This document shows positions 36,347 through 45,347 of a stretch of 64,000 nt of DNA, piece by piece. Position 1 is the first letter of the stretch; every line of letters starts with the position of its first letter. This stretch comes from Terriglobia bacterium (GTDB taxonomy: Bacteria; Acidobacteriota; Terriglobia; Acidiferrales; UBA7541). A program made the translations under genes and the position numbers. Below the pieces are notes generated by a model. It had not been told where the DNA came from. It saw only the letters and a program-made list of their open reading frames with translations, and searched no databases. Location of the stretch: contig JAIQFG010000014.1 of NCBI GenBank assembly GCA_020073375.1, forward strand, positions 1 to 64,000, in the 5' to 3' direction.

Positions 36347-37237
36347 CTAGTCCCTCCCCTGGCGGATCGAGAGATATTCGCGGAGGGCGTCGTCGAGCGG
36401 GCGGTCGGTGGTGAGCAGGTGATAATCCATGCCCGCGCCCTTTGTTTTGTCGCGCAAGGCTTCCACGTGCGCGTCGAATTTTTTCTGGTACTCGTCGCGG
36501 ACATACTCAGGAGTAATCTCAATGCGGTCCTGCGTTTCCAGGTCCACCAGGGTTGTGGGCTCGCGAAATTCCGGCCGTATTTCCTTCGGGTCGAGCACGT
36601 GGAACAAGACCACTTCGTTGCCATGAAAGCGCAGCGGCTCGATGGTTCGGACGATGTGTTCGGGCGAATCGTAAAAATCGGAAATGAAAATGACCATGCC
36701 GCGGCGGCGCAGGAACTGCTGGAAATGATCGAGCGGCTTAGCGAAGTCGGTGCGCGCGCGCGGCTCGGCCTGTTCCAGGCCCGCGAGCAGGCGGTGGAGC
36801 TGTCCCTGGCGGGTCGATGGCCGGATGTAGGAGCGGATTTCGTCGTCAAACACGATCAGGCCGGCGGCGTCGCGCTGGTTGTGGATCGCGAGATAGAACA
36901 ACGAGGCCGCCGTGAAGCGCGCGTAGTCCATCTTGGTTACGCTGTGCGAGGTGAACTTCATGGAATTGCTGGCGTCGAGCAGCACGGTGAGGATGCTGTT
37001 GGTTTCGCCGCGATAGCGTTTCAGGTAGGCGCGCTCGGTGCGCGCGAAGACGTTCCAATCGACGTGGCGCAGGTCGTCACCCGGCGTGTAAGCGCGGTAT
37101 TCGGCGAATTCCTGGCTGAAGCCGAAGTCAGGCGAGCGGTGCAGTCCGGCGACGAAGCCGTCGACGACGGTCTTCGCCACCAGATCCAGGCCGGAAATTC
37201 CGGCGAGCACGGACGGGTCTAAGAATCGCTGCAGCAT
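36347..37237 (-). CDS. DUF58-family vWA protein (MoxR partner)
   Basis: 296 residues. The start at 37237 gives MLQRFLDPSVLAGISGLDLVA, the usual beginning of this family; the nearest purine-rich site (GGGAGA) is about 14 bases away, so initiation is less certain. The DUF58 signature YTPGDDLRHVDWNVFART (50-67) leads into a vWA domain with intact metal-site DASNS (88-92) and FISDFYD. DUF58 proteins pair with MoxR ATPases, here encoded directly upstream. The gene ends one base before the BatA start. Confidence 0.92.
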   Translation of the reverse strand: MLQRFLDPSVLAGISGLDLVAKTVVDGFVAGLHRSPDFGFSQEFAEYRAYTPGDDLRHVDWNVFARTERAYLKRYRGETNSILTVLLDASNSMKFTSHSVTKMDYARFTAASLFYLAIHNQRDAAGLIVFDDEIRSYIRPSTRQGQLHRLLAGLEQAEPRARTDFAKPLDHFQQFLRRRGMVIFISDFYDSPEHIVRTIEPLRFHGNEVVLFHVLDPKEIRPEFREPTTLVDLETQDRIEITPEYVRDEYQKKFDAHVEALRDKTKGAGMDYHLLTTDRPLDDALREYLSIRQGRD

Positions 37238-37280
37238 AAAATTCTCGGTTCTCTCCCAATACAGAGGTTGCTGCCTTTTG

Positions 37281-37403
37281 GAGGGCCGAGCTTCAGCTCG
37301 GCCGTTCACGGTTGATTCGGTCATGGGCTTTAGCCCCTGAAGCTTCAGGGGTTAAAACCCCTGATCGGTCCGTGCTTTTCGTCGGGACTGAAGTCCCGAC
37401 CTC
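37281..37403. repeat. Cluster of stem-loops between the MoxR and DUF58 genes
   Basis: Several hairpins follow one another: GGCCGAGCTTCAGCTCGGCC, GGGGCTAAAGCCC with CCCTGAAGCTTCAGGGG, and GTCGGGACTGAAGTCCCGAC. They interrupt an otherwise tightly packed operon and could set a processing or attenuation point between MoxR and the downstream genes. Confidence 0.75.
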
Positions 37404-37464
37404 CTAAGAAGCAATTTCCATTTCCATCTGCGCTGGTTAATTCCCGGGCCAGCGCGAGATTTTC

Positions 37465-38490
37465 TCAAGCCTTCGGCGGCGGCATGTATTCGAGCAGGCG
37501 CCGCAAAATTTCGTCCGAATCGATGCGGTCGGATTCAGCGTGGAAATTCAGCAGGATGCGGTGGCGCAGCACGGGGGTCGCCAGCGCCGTGATGTCCTCG
37601 TACGCGACGTGGTAGCGATGATGCGTGAGCGCGCGTGCCTTGGCCCCCAGGACAATGAACTGCGCGGCGCGCACGCTGGCGCCGTAATTCACGTATTTCT
37701 TCACGAAGTCCGGCGCCGACCCGCTGTTCTGGCGCGTGGCGCGTACCAGATTTACGACGTACTCGGCCAGCGAATCGCCGATCGGCACCATGCGGATCAG
37801 TTGCTGGAAATCGAGAATCTCTTCGGCCGAGGTGACCGTATCGACCTGCGCGACACGCGTTGTCGTGGTCAGGTCCACGACCTTCACTTCGTCCGCGGCG
37901 CTCAGGTAATCAAGGATGACGTTGAACAGGAAGCGGTCGAGCTGCGCTTCGGGCAACGGATACGTGCCTTCGAGTTCGATGGGGTTCTGAGTGGCCAGCA
38001 CGAAGAAGGGCGCGGGCAATTTGTAGTGATTGCCGCGCACGGTGCAGGAAAGCTCCTGCATGGCTTCGAGCAGCGCCGACTGCGTCTTGGGCGGCGTCCG
38101 GTTGATTTCGTCGGCCAGCACGATGTTGCCGAAAATCGGCCCGGGCACGAACGTCCAGCGGCGGTGGCCCGTGGTGGGATCTTCTTCGATGATATCGGTC
38201 CCGGTAATGTCCGAGGGCATCAGGTCCGGCGTGAACTGGATGCGCTTGAACACCAGGCCCAGCGTCTGGGCGATGGTGCGGACCATGAGCGTCTTCGCCG
38301 TGCCGGGCAAGCCGGTGATCAGGCAATGCCCGCCGACAAACAGCGCGATGAGAATCTGGTCGAGCACATCTTCCTGTCCGACGATGACCTGGCGGACCTG
38401 ACCGAGAATGGCGTCGCGCACCCTTTGAAAGCGTTCGATGCGCTTTTTGAGTTCCGCGGAATCGGGATCGAGCTGTGCGATGGAGGCCAT
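37465..38490 (-). CDS. MoxR-family AAA+ ATPase
   Basis: 341 residues with the full MoxR core: Walker A GLPGTAKT (60-67), the pre-sensor region FTPDLMPSDITGTDI, Walker B IVLADEINR (123-131), sensor 1 ATQNPIELEGTYPLPEAQLDRF, and the C-terminal lid. MoxR ATPases act as chaperones that remodel or load substrates presented by vWA partners; here DUF58 and BatA-type vWA genes follow. It starts 3 bases after the TPR-protease gene. Confidence 0.95.
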   Translation of the reverse strand: MASIAQLDPDSAELKKRIERFQRVRDAILGQVRQVIVGQEDVLDQILIALFVGGHCLITGLPGTAKTLMVRTIAQTLGLVFKRIQFTPDLMPSDITGTDIIEEDPTTGHRRWTFVPGPIFGNIVLADEINRTPPKTQSALLEAMQELSCTVRGNHYKLPAPFFVLATQNPIELEGTYPLPEAQLDRFLFNVILDYLSAADEVKVVDLTTTTRVAQVDTVTSAEEILDFQQLIRMVPIGDSLAEYVVNLVRATRQNSGSAPDFVKKYVNYGASVRAAQFIVLGAKARALTHHRYHVAYEDITALATPVLRHRILLNFHAESDRIDSDEILRRLLEYMPPPKA

Positions 38491-38493
38491 TTT

Positions 38494-40740
38494 TTATTTC
38501 CCCTCGTTTTTATTTCCTTCGTCGGAATCCTTCATCTGCAGGAGCAATTTCTGGGCCGGGCGGTAATCGGGCGCCGCTTCCAGGGAGGCGAGGAGATGGT
38601 CCTCGGCCTGGTCCTTCTGGCCCGCGGCGAAATACGCGCGCGCCAGATTGTATTGCGCCGACGCCTTGTCGAGCGGCTGCAGGGCGACCACGGCGGCGTA
38701 TTCACGAATTGCACCGGTAAATTTTTTCTCCGCGAACCACAAATCGCCGAGGCGGCGGTGGAGTTCTTCATCCTCCGGAAAAATATAATTCAGACGGTCC
38801 AGCGTGGCGGCGGCTTCGGCCGGATTGCCGAGCTCTTCCTCGAGCGAGGCCAGTTGCTTCAGCGCCGGAGGATTGTGTCCCCCGATTTTTTCGTAGGCCG
38901 CGAGGATCGCGACGGCGGCCTTTTTGTCACCCTTAGCAATATTGGCCTGGGCCATGAACTCGTAGGCGTTCGCGGGATAGACGTAATCCGGATACATGCG
39001 GCGCACTTCCTCGCCTTGCTTGAGCACCGCGTCATAATTCTTATTCTTGGCCTGCTCGACCAGGTCCTTGACAGCGGCTCGCCACTTGTCAAAATTTGCC
39101 ACCGTCTGGCCCACGTCTTTATCCAGCCACAACAGAAATTCCTTGTCGAATTCTTCCGGAGCCAGGCCCAGCTCCTGGCGGATCACGTCCGGCGTTTTTG
39201 TCAGCTTGGCGAACGAATGCACCATGTCCAGCAATTTGTCCGCGCCCCAGCGTTCCTGGATGTAGTCGCAGATGCGGCCCGCCTGATAGTAGGACACCAA
39301 CACCTGATTCGGGTAATCGGGGCGGATGAAGCCGCGATCCAGGTCCGCCACCGGAAGCAATTTTTTTTCCTGGATGGCCGCAACCACGTCGGGCGTGATG
39401 CGGTCGCCCCATTCGGGCGAGGCTTCCGTTTCCTCGTGCACCGCGAGGCCTTCGGTGAACCATCGCGGCACGCGGTGATTCGTGGCGGTGAGAATATACA
39501 CGTGGCTCATCTCGTGCCATAGCGTGCTGGCCCAGAGAAATTGGCCGGGGGGGCGCCCCGACGGGCTGTCCATCGCGACGACTTCGCCGAAGGTGACGCC
39601 CAACGCGCCCAGTCCCGGCATGCCCATGGTGCGCACGGCGAAATCTTCGTGGTCCGGATAGACTTCCACCTGCACCGGACCGGGAAGCGCCATCTTGTAT
39701 TTCTTGTTGTACGTGTCCATGATGCGCTTCAGTTCGGCATCGTAGTAAGGCCGCAGCAAATCCGATTCTTTTTTCTGCAGCTTCAGGATGGTGTTTCCTT
39801 CCTTGAAGGTGACGAAATTTTTGTAGCTATCGAGCAGGCGCAGGGTGTTGACCGTCTCTTCGTTGCGATAGCCGTTGTTGTAGGCCATTTCCAGCTGCTT
39901 GCGCGGCTCGTCCTCCTGCCCCAGCCGCATCAGGTTGATGCCGAGTTGCGCGCGAGCGGACCAGAGTTGCGGATCGGCTTCAATCGCTTTGCGGTAATAG
40001 GCGATGCCGTCCTCGTAGCGCCGGTTGAAGACCAGATGATGCGCGACCAGCGCGTAGCCTTCGCCGTAGGTCGGATTGACCTGGCGGATTTTCTCCAGCC
40101 ACGCGTCGGGCGAACGGTCGTTAAGAACTTCGATGGCCGCGTGGATGGCCATGGCGTCGAGCGCTTCGGGAGAAATTTTCAGGGCTTCGTCGGCTTCGGC
40201 GAAAGCTTTTGCCTGATCCGAGTCTTCGAGCATCAGGTCGGCCATCAGCTCGTGCGCTTCGTACAATTTCGGATCGAGCTCCATCGCCTTGGTCGTAAAT
40301 TCGATGGCCTTGTTGTCGAATCCGTCGGCGCTGACCAGCGCAAGGCCATAGTAGGCCTGCGCGTTTTTCGGATCCTTTTCCAACGCTTCCTTGAACAGAC
40401 CGTCGGCGTCGGTGTTGTTGAACCGCTCGTGCATCAGGCGGCCCCATCGCACGCGGATCACGGGGTTCGCCGGAGACGCGGCCACGGCGATGCGAAACTG
40501 GTTGTTCGCCTCCTGATAATTTCCCGTGCCCCAGTAGCCCTCGGCGCGCAGGTACGGATCGCGCGCGGACGTGAGCGACTCGTAGCATTTTTGTGCTTCG
40601 GCGCGATGGCCGTGTTTGCGCAGGGCGTGGCAATCGTCGGGCGCGGCGCCGGATGCGATGTGCGCGCCTGCCAGGCAGGCCACGCACACGGCGGCGCAAA
40701 AGAAAAGCTGCTTTGCTCGCCGTGTGGGCCGTCGGTTCAC
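38494..40740 (-). CDS. Secreted TPR protein with HExxH (peptidase MA-like) domain
   Basis: 748 residues from a GTG that overlaps the upstream stop by 4 bases (GTGA), with GGAGGA upstream. A signal peptide (ends ASGA) is followed by TPR repeats (about 35-300), a gluzincin-like zinc protease domain (about 330-540) with HEMSH (409-413) and the third ligand E430 in WFTEGLAVHEE, and more TPR repeats at the C-terminus (about 560-735). The active site looks intact. It would act in the periplasm on unknown proteins. Placement directly before moxR suggests a proteolytic partner of the MoxR/vWA machine. Confidence 0.82.
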   Translation of the reverse strand: MNRRPTRRAKQLFFCAAVCVACLAGAHIASGAAPDDCHALRKHGHRAEAQKCYESLTSARDPYLRAEGYWGTGNYQEANNQFRIAVAASPANPVIRVRWGRLMHERFNNTDADGLFKEALEKDPKNAQAYYGLALVSADGFDNKAIEFTTKAMELDPKLYEAHELMADLMLEDSDQAKAFAEADEALKISPEALDAMAIHAAIEVLNDRSPDAWLEKIRQVNPTYGEGYALVAHHLVFNRRYEDGIAYYRKAIEADPQLWSARAQLGINLMRLGQEDEPRKQLEMAYNNGYRNEETVNTLRLLDSYKNFVTFKEGNTILKLQKKESDLLRPYYDAELKRIMDTYNKKYKMALPGPVQVEVYPDHEDFAVRTMGMPGLGALGVTFGEVVAMDSPSGRPPGQFLWASTLWHEMSHVYILTATNHRVPRWFTEGLAVHEETEASPEWGDRITPDVVAAIQEKKLLPVADLDRGFIRPDYPNQVLVSYYQAGRICDYIQERWGADKLLDMVHSFAKLTKTPDVIRQELGLAPEEFDKEFLLWLDKDVGQTVANFDKWRAAVKDLVEQAKNKNYDAVLKQGEEVRRMYPDYVYPANAYEFMAQANIAKGDKKAAVAILAAYEKIGGHNPPALKQLASLEEELGNPAEAAATLDRLNYIFPEDEELHRRLGDLWFAEKKFTGAIREYAAVVALQPLDKASAQYNLARAYFAAGQKDQAEDHLLASLEAAPDYRPAQKLLLQMKDSDEGNKNEGK

Positions 40741-41705
40741 TTGTCGAGTTCCTCCTGCACCTTCGCCAGCTCCAGCAACGCGGCGGAAAGCTGCCGTTTG
40801 TAATCGTCCGCGGACATCGCCGCCTTCTGATATTTCAGCGTGTCGATTTTCTGCTCGATCTCTTCCTTTTTTTCGAGCAGCGCGCGCTTGGCCGGATCGC
40901 TCGCGGCTTTCTGCGCGCTGCCGATGCGCAGCAAAGCAAAGCTGCCCGCCAGCAGGCCTTCTCCGCTTTCCGCATTTGCCGTGCGCACCGCTTCCTTCTT
41001 GCCGGTGTCCTCGATCACGGCGTGCTCGGTCGCCAGGCGCTTTTGCGTTTCGTAGAAAGCAGCCGTTTTGCGGTCGGCGTATTGAAACGCTTCGAGGGCG
41101 CTGATGACTTCGTTTTTGTCCACGTCCGCCGAGCCGTCGCGCAGCGCATCGACCAGGTAGCGCGCGAAGACCGTGGCGTTTTTTTCGGTGCCGGTTTTCG
41201 TCGCGGCCACCACGATCCGCCCGGCCCTCTGCAGCGCGCCGATCGAGCCGCCGCTCGCGCTGGTGGTATTGACGATCAACTGGCGCTTGGCGAGGATGCG
41301 GTTCAGGAGCACGGCCAGTTCGTCGCCGGAAATGTCCGGGCCGGGCAAATTGAATTTGTACTCCTCGCCGTCGTAGGAGCCGTGGCCGATCAGGATTAGC
41401 GTGAAGGCGTCGTCCGGCTTGGCGTCTCGCGCGATTTGAGCCAGCGTGTCGGTCAGGTGCGCCTTGGTGGCGCTGGTTCCCGTAAACGTGGTCACGTGCG
41501 CGCTCGCGTCCGCAGCCTTGAAAAGTTTATCGAGGTCGCTCGCCAGCGCCGTGAAACGCTGCTCGAAATCCGGCTCGCCGCCCAGGCCCGCGACGGTGAC
41601 GTAGTAGGGCGCGGCGTGCGCGGTGCGCGAAGAAATACCCGTGCACGCGAGGAAAATCGCGATCATCAGTGAAGCCCTGCACCAATTGTGTGGTTTAGTC
41701 CGCAT
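40737..41705 (-). CDS. Exported caspase/C13-like fold protein with Cys replaced
   Basis: 322 residues. A signal peptide ends at AHA (about 31). The fold follows the legumain/caspase pattern: DAFTLILIGHGS with the catalytic-type histidine H108, and a strand ending IVNTTSASGGS. Where C13 peptidases have the sequence (S/D)AC(Y/H)SG, this protein has TTSASGG, so the nucleophile position is S149. The C-terminal part (about 250-322) is a charged coiled coil. It may be an inactive binding module or a serine variant. Its stop overlaps the start of the TPR-protease gene. Confidence 0.7.
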   Translation of the reverse strand: MRTKPHNWCRASLMIAIFLACTGISSRTAHAAPYYVTVAGLGGEPDFEQRFTALASDLDKLFKAADASAHVTTFTGTSATKAHLTDTLAQIARDAKPDDAFTLILIGHGSYDGEEYKFNLPGPDISGDELAVLLNRILAKRQLIVNTTSASGGSIGALQRAGRIVVAATKTGTEKNATVFARYLVDALRDGSADVDKNEVISALEAFQYADRKTAAFYETQKRLATEHAVIEDTGKKEAVRTANAESGEGLLAGSFALLRIGSAQKAASDPAKRALLEKKEEIEQKIDTLKYQKAAMSADDYKRQLSAALLELAKVQEELDK

Positions 41706-41768
41706 TCACCACCACTGCTCCGGGCAGCTCCGCCGGATTCAAGACCCGATTCGCCGCAAGGTGAATTT

Positions 41769-41845
41769 GTGGCGCCGGCGTCTCGCCGGCAGTTTTTCGC
41801 GGCGTCAAGGCACGGAAACCATGCCGGCGAGACGCCGGCGCTACG
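41769..41845. repeat. Inverted pair of the GCGCCGGCGTCTCGCCGGC family
   Basis: GTGGCGCCGGCGTCTCGCCG at 41769 (GTGG in place of GTAG) and a reverse-complement copy ending GCTAC at about 41843. It lies in the 147-base gap between the vWA and caspase-like genes. Confidence 0.85.
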
Positions 41846-41852
41846 AAACCCG

Positions 41853-44117
41853 TCATACCACGCCCCATTTCCGCCGCAGGAGCCACTCCGCCGATGGCAG
41901 CGCCATCAGCAGCAGGAAAATGATGGGCATGTTCCACAATTCCTTGGTGTCGCGCACGGTGATGCCCGCTTCGGAGTACGAAATTTCACTCGGCAACCGG
42001 GAAACATCCTGCGGCTTCCAGTACCGGCCGCCGGTCTCGGCGGAAAGTTTTTCGAGCAGCTCGCGGTTTTGCCCGGTGTGGAAATTTTCGGCCACGCCGT
42101 CCATGCGCGCAAAGTTCAACACGTCGCGGCCCAGCTCATCCTTGTCATGAGTCGCAGTCACTTCGGTGAGGTACGATCCGGGCTGGCCGGCGGTCCACTC
42201 CGCGTGATACGTGCCCGGCGAATTCGGGTCGGGCGTCATGTCGATTTCGGCGGCCGTGCCCGCGGGTCCCAGAATGTGTGCCTGGACGTGGGCGTCAGCG
42301 GAGGGCAGATAATTCTTGTCGCGTACGTCGGCGGAAAATTGCACGCGCCCGTCGTCGAACAGCATCTGGCTCGGAACCGAGGCCACCACGGCTCCCGGCG
42401 TATCGGTCACCAGCCAGCGCAGCAACTGCTGCCAGAATTCCTCGTGCGTCTGGTCCTCGATCGGCTGGCTCATCTGCCAGCGCCACGTCCCGCCCGTGGC
42501 CAGGACGGCGGTGCGCCCGCGTCCGTAATTTTCGGTGACCAGCAGCGGCATCTTCCTGTTCCCGGCAGTCATCTCGGCCAGCACCACGGCGCCCGGCTTC
42601 GGCGTGCCCGCTTCCTGATAGTCCATCAAGTATGGAAGCTTCTTCCATCGTTCCGCGTTGCCCGCGGGGTCCTCGACCAGGCGCGTGATGATGTTGTCGG
42701 CGCCCACCGGTGTGAGCGAGACGGTTGCGGGGTCGCGGTGAAACGTGCCCTTGCGGTTGGGGAGGACGACCGGAAGCAAATCCGCCAAATTTGACGCGCC
42801 CCAGCCTCCATCCGCGAGCGACGCCCGGCCGCCCAGAAATAGCAGGCCGCCGCCTCGGCGATCGACAAATTGCTGGATAAGTTCCCTTTGCGCCGGAGTG
42901 AAGTAGCTGACCTCCACCGATCCGATGACAATCGCCTGGTACGGAAATAGGTCCTCGACCCTGGACGGAAATCCGTCAGCGAGTTCCTTGGGATCGGCGA
43001 TTCCCTGGCGGTAGATTTTATTTTCGCTGGTGCGCAGCATGGAAACGATGCTGACGATGCGGTCGTCCTCTTCGGCACGGCGGATGAATTTGTATTCCCA
43101 TCGCGGCTCTCCTTCGACGTACAGGATGCGCCGCTTGCTGGATTCCACGTTCACCAGGCGCGCCACGGAATTGTTGTCCTTATTCTCCTCGCCGGGCAGC
43201 GGATCGACCGAAAACTGCAATGTCCGGGCGCCGGCTGCTCCCGCATTGAACAACAAGGTTTCATTCTGCGTTTGGCCGTCGCCCGCCAGCGTGACCTGCC
43301 GGCCCGCCAGAACTTTCCCGCCGTCGCGCACCGTGAGCATGGCTTTCTGCCCGGCGTAGCCCTGCTGGTGGAAGCTGATTTTGGCGGCCAGGCGCGAATC
43401 GGCGAGGGCCCGCGGCGCGATCACCGCGTCGTTAATTTCCACGTCGTGGGGCACCTGTTCGAGGCCAAAACCGACGGTGTGCACCGGAATTCTGCGGCTG
43501 CGAAACATGGAGATCGTATCGAGATCGATTCCGCCGGAGTTGTCAGCGCCGTCGCTGAGCAGCACCACCGCGCCGATCGGCAGGTCGGCCGCTTCGCCCG
43601 CCAATTCCTTCAAATCGTCCCCGATGCGCGTGGCCGATGCGGGCGGCGAATTTTTCAAGTCATCGAGTTTGGAAATGCGGGAGAGGCGCGCGTCGGCGCG
43701 ATAGAGGCGAACCTGAAATTTTTTGCCCAGCGCGTCAAGCACTCCGCCTTCGAGGGCCTTGACGGCCTGCTGCTGGCGCGTCGCGCCGGCGTCCGCGATG
43801 ATCATGCTGCGCGAATCGTCGACGACCACGGCGATGATGTTCTGCTGCGGGCGAAGCTCGGCCACCAGCACGGCCGGCTGCCACAGCAGCAGCAACAGCA
43901 GCGCCGCCAGCGCGAATTGCAGCAGCCAGATGATTCCCGCCTTCCAATTCCGCACGTGAGGAGACGCCTGCGGCATCTTCGAGCGAATCAGCCAGGCCAG
44001 TCCCGCGCCCGCCGCGAGCACCAGCAGGACAAGCGCCCACCGCGGCCAGCCGCCCAGCAGCACCAGATCGCCTTTGGCAAAAACCGCGCGCGGATATTTG
44101 AACAGGAATTCAAACAT
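41853..44117 (-). CDS. Membrane vWA protein with glutamine-amidotransferase-like domain
   Basis: 754 residues. Two N-terminal helices (about 25-45, 60-85) flank a basic loop; a vWA domain follows with metal-site motif DDSRS (100-104). A ThuA/glutamine-amidotransferase-like Rossmann domain spans about 330-560 (RRILYVEGEPRWEYKFIRRA, LFPYQAIVIGSVEVSYFT, RRGGGLLFLGGRASL, NYGRGRTAVLATGGTWRWQM). Beta domains and a final membrane helix (MPIIFLLLMALPSAEWLLRR) complete it. It is a paralogue in architecture of the BatA-type protein 5 kb downstream in the same locus. No ribosome site is obvious. Confidence 0.85.
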   Translation of the reverse strand: MFEFLFKYPRAVFAKGDLVLLGGWPRWALVLLVLAAGAGLAWLIRSKMPQASPHVRNWKAGIIWLLQFALAALLLLLLWQPAVLVAELRPQQNIIAVVVDDSRSMIIADAGATRQQQAVKALEGGVLDALGKKFQVRLYRADARLSRISKLDDLKNSPPASATRIGDDLKELAGEAADLPIGAVVLLSDGADNSGGIDLDTISMFRSRRIPVHTVGFGLEQVPHDVEINDAVIAPRALADSRLAAKISFHQQGYAGQKAMLTVRDGGKVLAGRQVTLAGDGQTQNETLLFNAGAAGARTLQFSVDPLPGEENKDNNSVARLVNVESSKRRILYVEGEPRWEYKFIRRAEEDDRIVSIVSMLRTSENKIYRQGIADPKELADGFPSRVEDLFPYQAIVIGSVEVSYFTPAQRELIQQFVDRRGGGLLFLGGRASLADGGWGASNLADLLPVVLPNRKGTFHRDPATVSLTPVGADNIITRLVEDPAGNAERWKKLPYLMDYQEAGTPKPGAVVLAEMTAGNRKMPLLVTENYGRGRTAVLATGGTWRWQMSQPIEDQTHEEFWQQLLRWLVTDTPGAVVASVPSQMLFDDGRVQFSADVRDKNYLPSADAHVQAHILGPAGTAAEIDMTPDPNSPGTYHAEWTAGQPGSYLTEVTATHDKDELGRDVLNFARMDGVAENFHTGQNRELLEKLSAETGGRYWKPQDVSRLPSEISYSEAGITVRDTKELWNMPIIFLLLMALPSAEWLLRRKWGVV

Positions 44118-44198
44118 AGCCGTATCGTGTGATGCTGTTTACAAGAAAAAAGAAAATCCGTCCACCTTTAAGGATGGCCTTGGAGATCGCCGCTTTAA

Positions 44199-44270
44199 TT
44201 AGCACAGGCTTCAGCCTGTGGGGTTTCGGCCTTCTCGGACTAAAACCCACAGGCTGAAGCCTGTGCTACT
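44199..44270. repeat. Inverted pair of the AGCACAGGCTTCAGCCTGTG family
   Basis: TTAGCACAGGCTTCAGCCTG at 44199 and its complement ending GTGCTACT at 44270, with TTTCGG...CTAAAA between. It separates the DUF4159 and vWA genes. Confidence 0.88.
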
Positions 44271-44331
44271 AAAAACCTGCGCAAATCCGTATTAGAAAAA
44301 ACGAGCTAGGATCGCGGCCCGAAGTTCGCCG

Positions 44332-45162
44332 TCAGTGCGTCATTCCGTACATCACGTAATTGATGCCCAGTCGAAACGCCAGCGACGCGAACTTCTCCGG
44401 ATAGCGGGGATCGTCGGCCCACTCCCAGGCGTCCCCCAGGTGCATGTTGTGGCAGATGGCGACCATCACGCGGCCCCGGTCGTCCTTGATCCCCCGCCAT
44501 TCCGCGATGTAGCCGTCTTTTTCGTACGTGCGCCCGGTGCTGACGTACTGCTCCCCGGGAACCTGAAAGCGCTCGGTCAAATCGTAGAGGACGTGAAAAA
44601 TTTCGTCTTTGTCGGTGAGGTCTTCCACCGTGCGGTCCGGGAAGACCATGAGCATGCCGTTCATGAAATGTTCCCAGTCGGTCGCGCCATGAAAATCGTC
44701 GACCATCAGGAAGCCGCCCTTGAGCAGGTATTCGCGCATGCGTTTGGCTTCAGGTTCGGTGAACGTCCAGGTCTGCGCCTGCACGGCATAGACCCAGGGA
44801 AAGTTTTCAATGCTCTCGGGCCCGGTACTATCCAGATCCACGACCTGCTCGACAGGCCGCGCTTGAATGCGCGTGAGCCGTTTCAGCGCGATCAGGAATT
44901 GACGGTCGGCCTTGGGGTAGTCGCGCGACCAGCTCGACCAGCGCCCGTACCCGTACCCTCCGCCGCCCGCCCCGGCCGCCGTGTAGCGCAGCCGCGACCA
45001 CGAGTATTCGCTTTTCCCGTTTTCATTTTCGCCGGAATACGTGCGGGCTTCGCGGGCGTTACCGAATTCGTCGTCACTGTACCCGCCGCGTTGGAAGGCT
45101 AACAGACCCGTGCTCATGCCCGCCAGGAGCAAGAGCGCCGAAATCGGTGCGAGGAGCCGCAT
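44332..45162 (-). CDS. DUF4159 secreted protein
   Basis: 276 residues; the start at 45162 has GGAG 10 bases upstream and a signal peptide ends at LLAFQ. A Gly/Tyr-rich linker (GAGGGGYGYGRW) precedes the DUF4159 domain (about 85-276: YPKADRQFLIALKRLTRI, FPWVYAV, LKGGFLMVDDFHG, GRVMVAICHNMHLGDAWEW). DUF4159 is a Rossmann-like, ThuA-related fold regularly linked to MoxR/DUF58/BatA genes. It is the most upstream gene of the locus. Function unknown. Confidence 0.85.
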   Translation of the reverse strand: MRLLAPISALLLLAGMSTGLLAFQRGGYSDDEFGNAREARTYSGENENGKSEYSWSRLRYTAAGAGGGGYGYGRWSSWSRDYPKADRQFLIALKRLTRIQARPVEQVVDLDSTGPESIENFPWVYAVQAQTWTFTEPEAKRMREYLLKGGFLMVDDFHGATDWEHFMNGMLMVFPDRTVEDLTDKDEIFHVLYDLTERFQVPGEQYVSTGRTYEKDGYIAEWRGIKDDRGRVMVAICHNMHLGDAWEWADDPRYPEKFASLAFRLGINYVMYGMTH

Positions 45163-45272
45163 AGGAGGTAGCTCCAGAATAGACGGCCCGCGGATCCCAA
45201 TCGTTTCACCCGCGGCCTTCGGCGAGGGCCGATGCCCCATGCTACTGCCAAGGGGAGCGGGAAGGCAAGGAG

Positions 45273-45347
45273 GTAGGACAACCACTCTTGTCTGTCCCTG
45301 TCAGTTGTGCGAGCTCGCAGGAGGACAGACAAGAGTGTCTGTCCTGC
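45273..45347. repeat. Inverted pair of the GACAGACAAGAGTGTCTGTC family
   Basis: GTAGGACAACCACTCTTGTC at 45273 and a copy with AGGACAGACAAGAGTGTCTG ending at 45347. The TAA stop of the next gene directly abuts its right end, which reads GCAGGAC on the minus strand. Confidence 0.85.

Noticed and set aside
30648-45162. MoxR/vWA ternary conflict (defence) system
   Set aside because: No effector nuclease, toxin or target-recognition domain is present; the DUF4159/DUF4175/BatA company points to envelope assembly rather than immunity.
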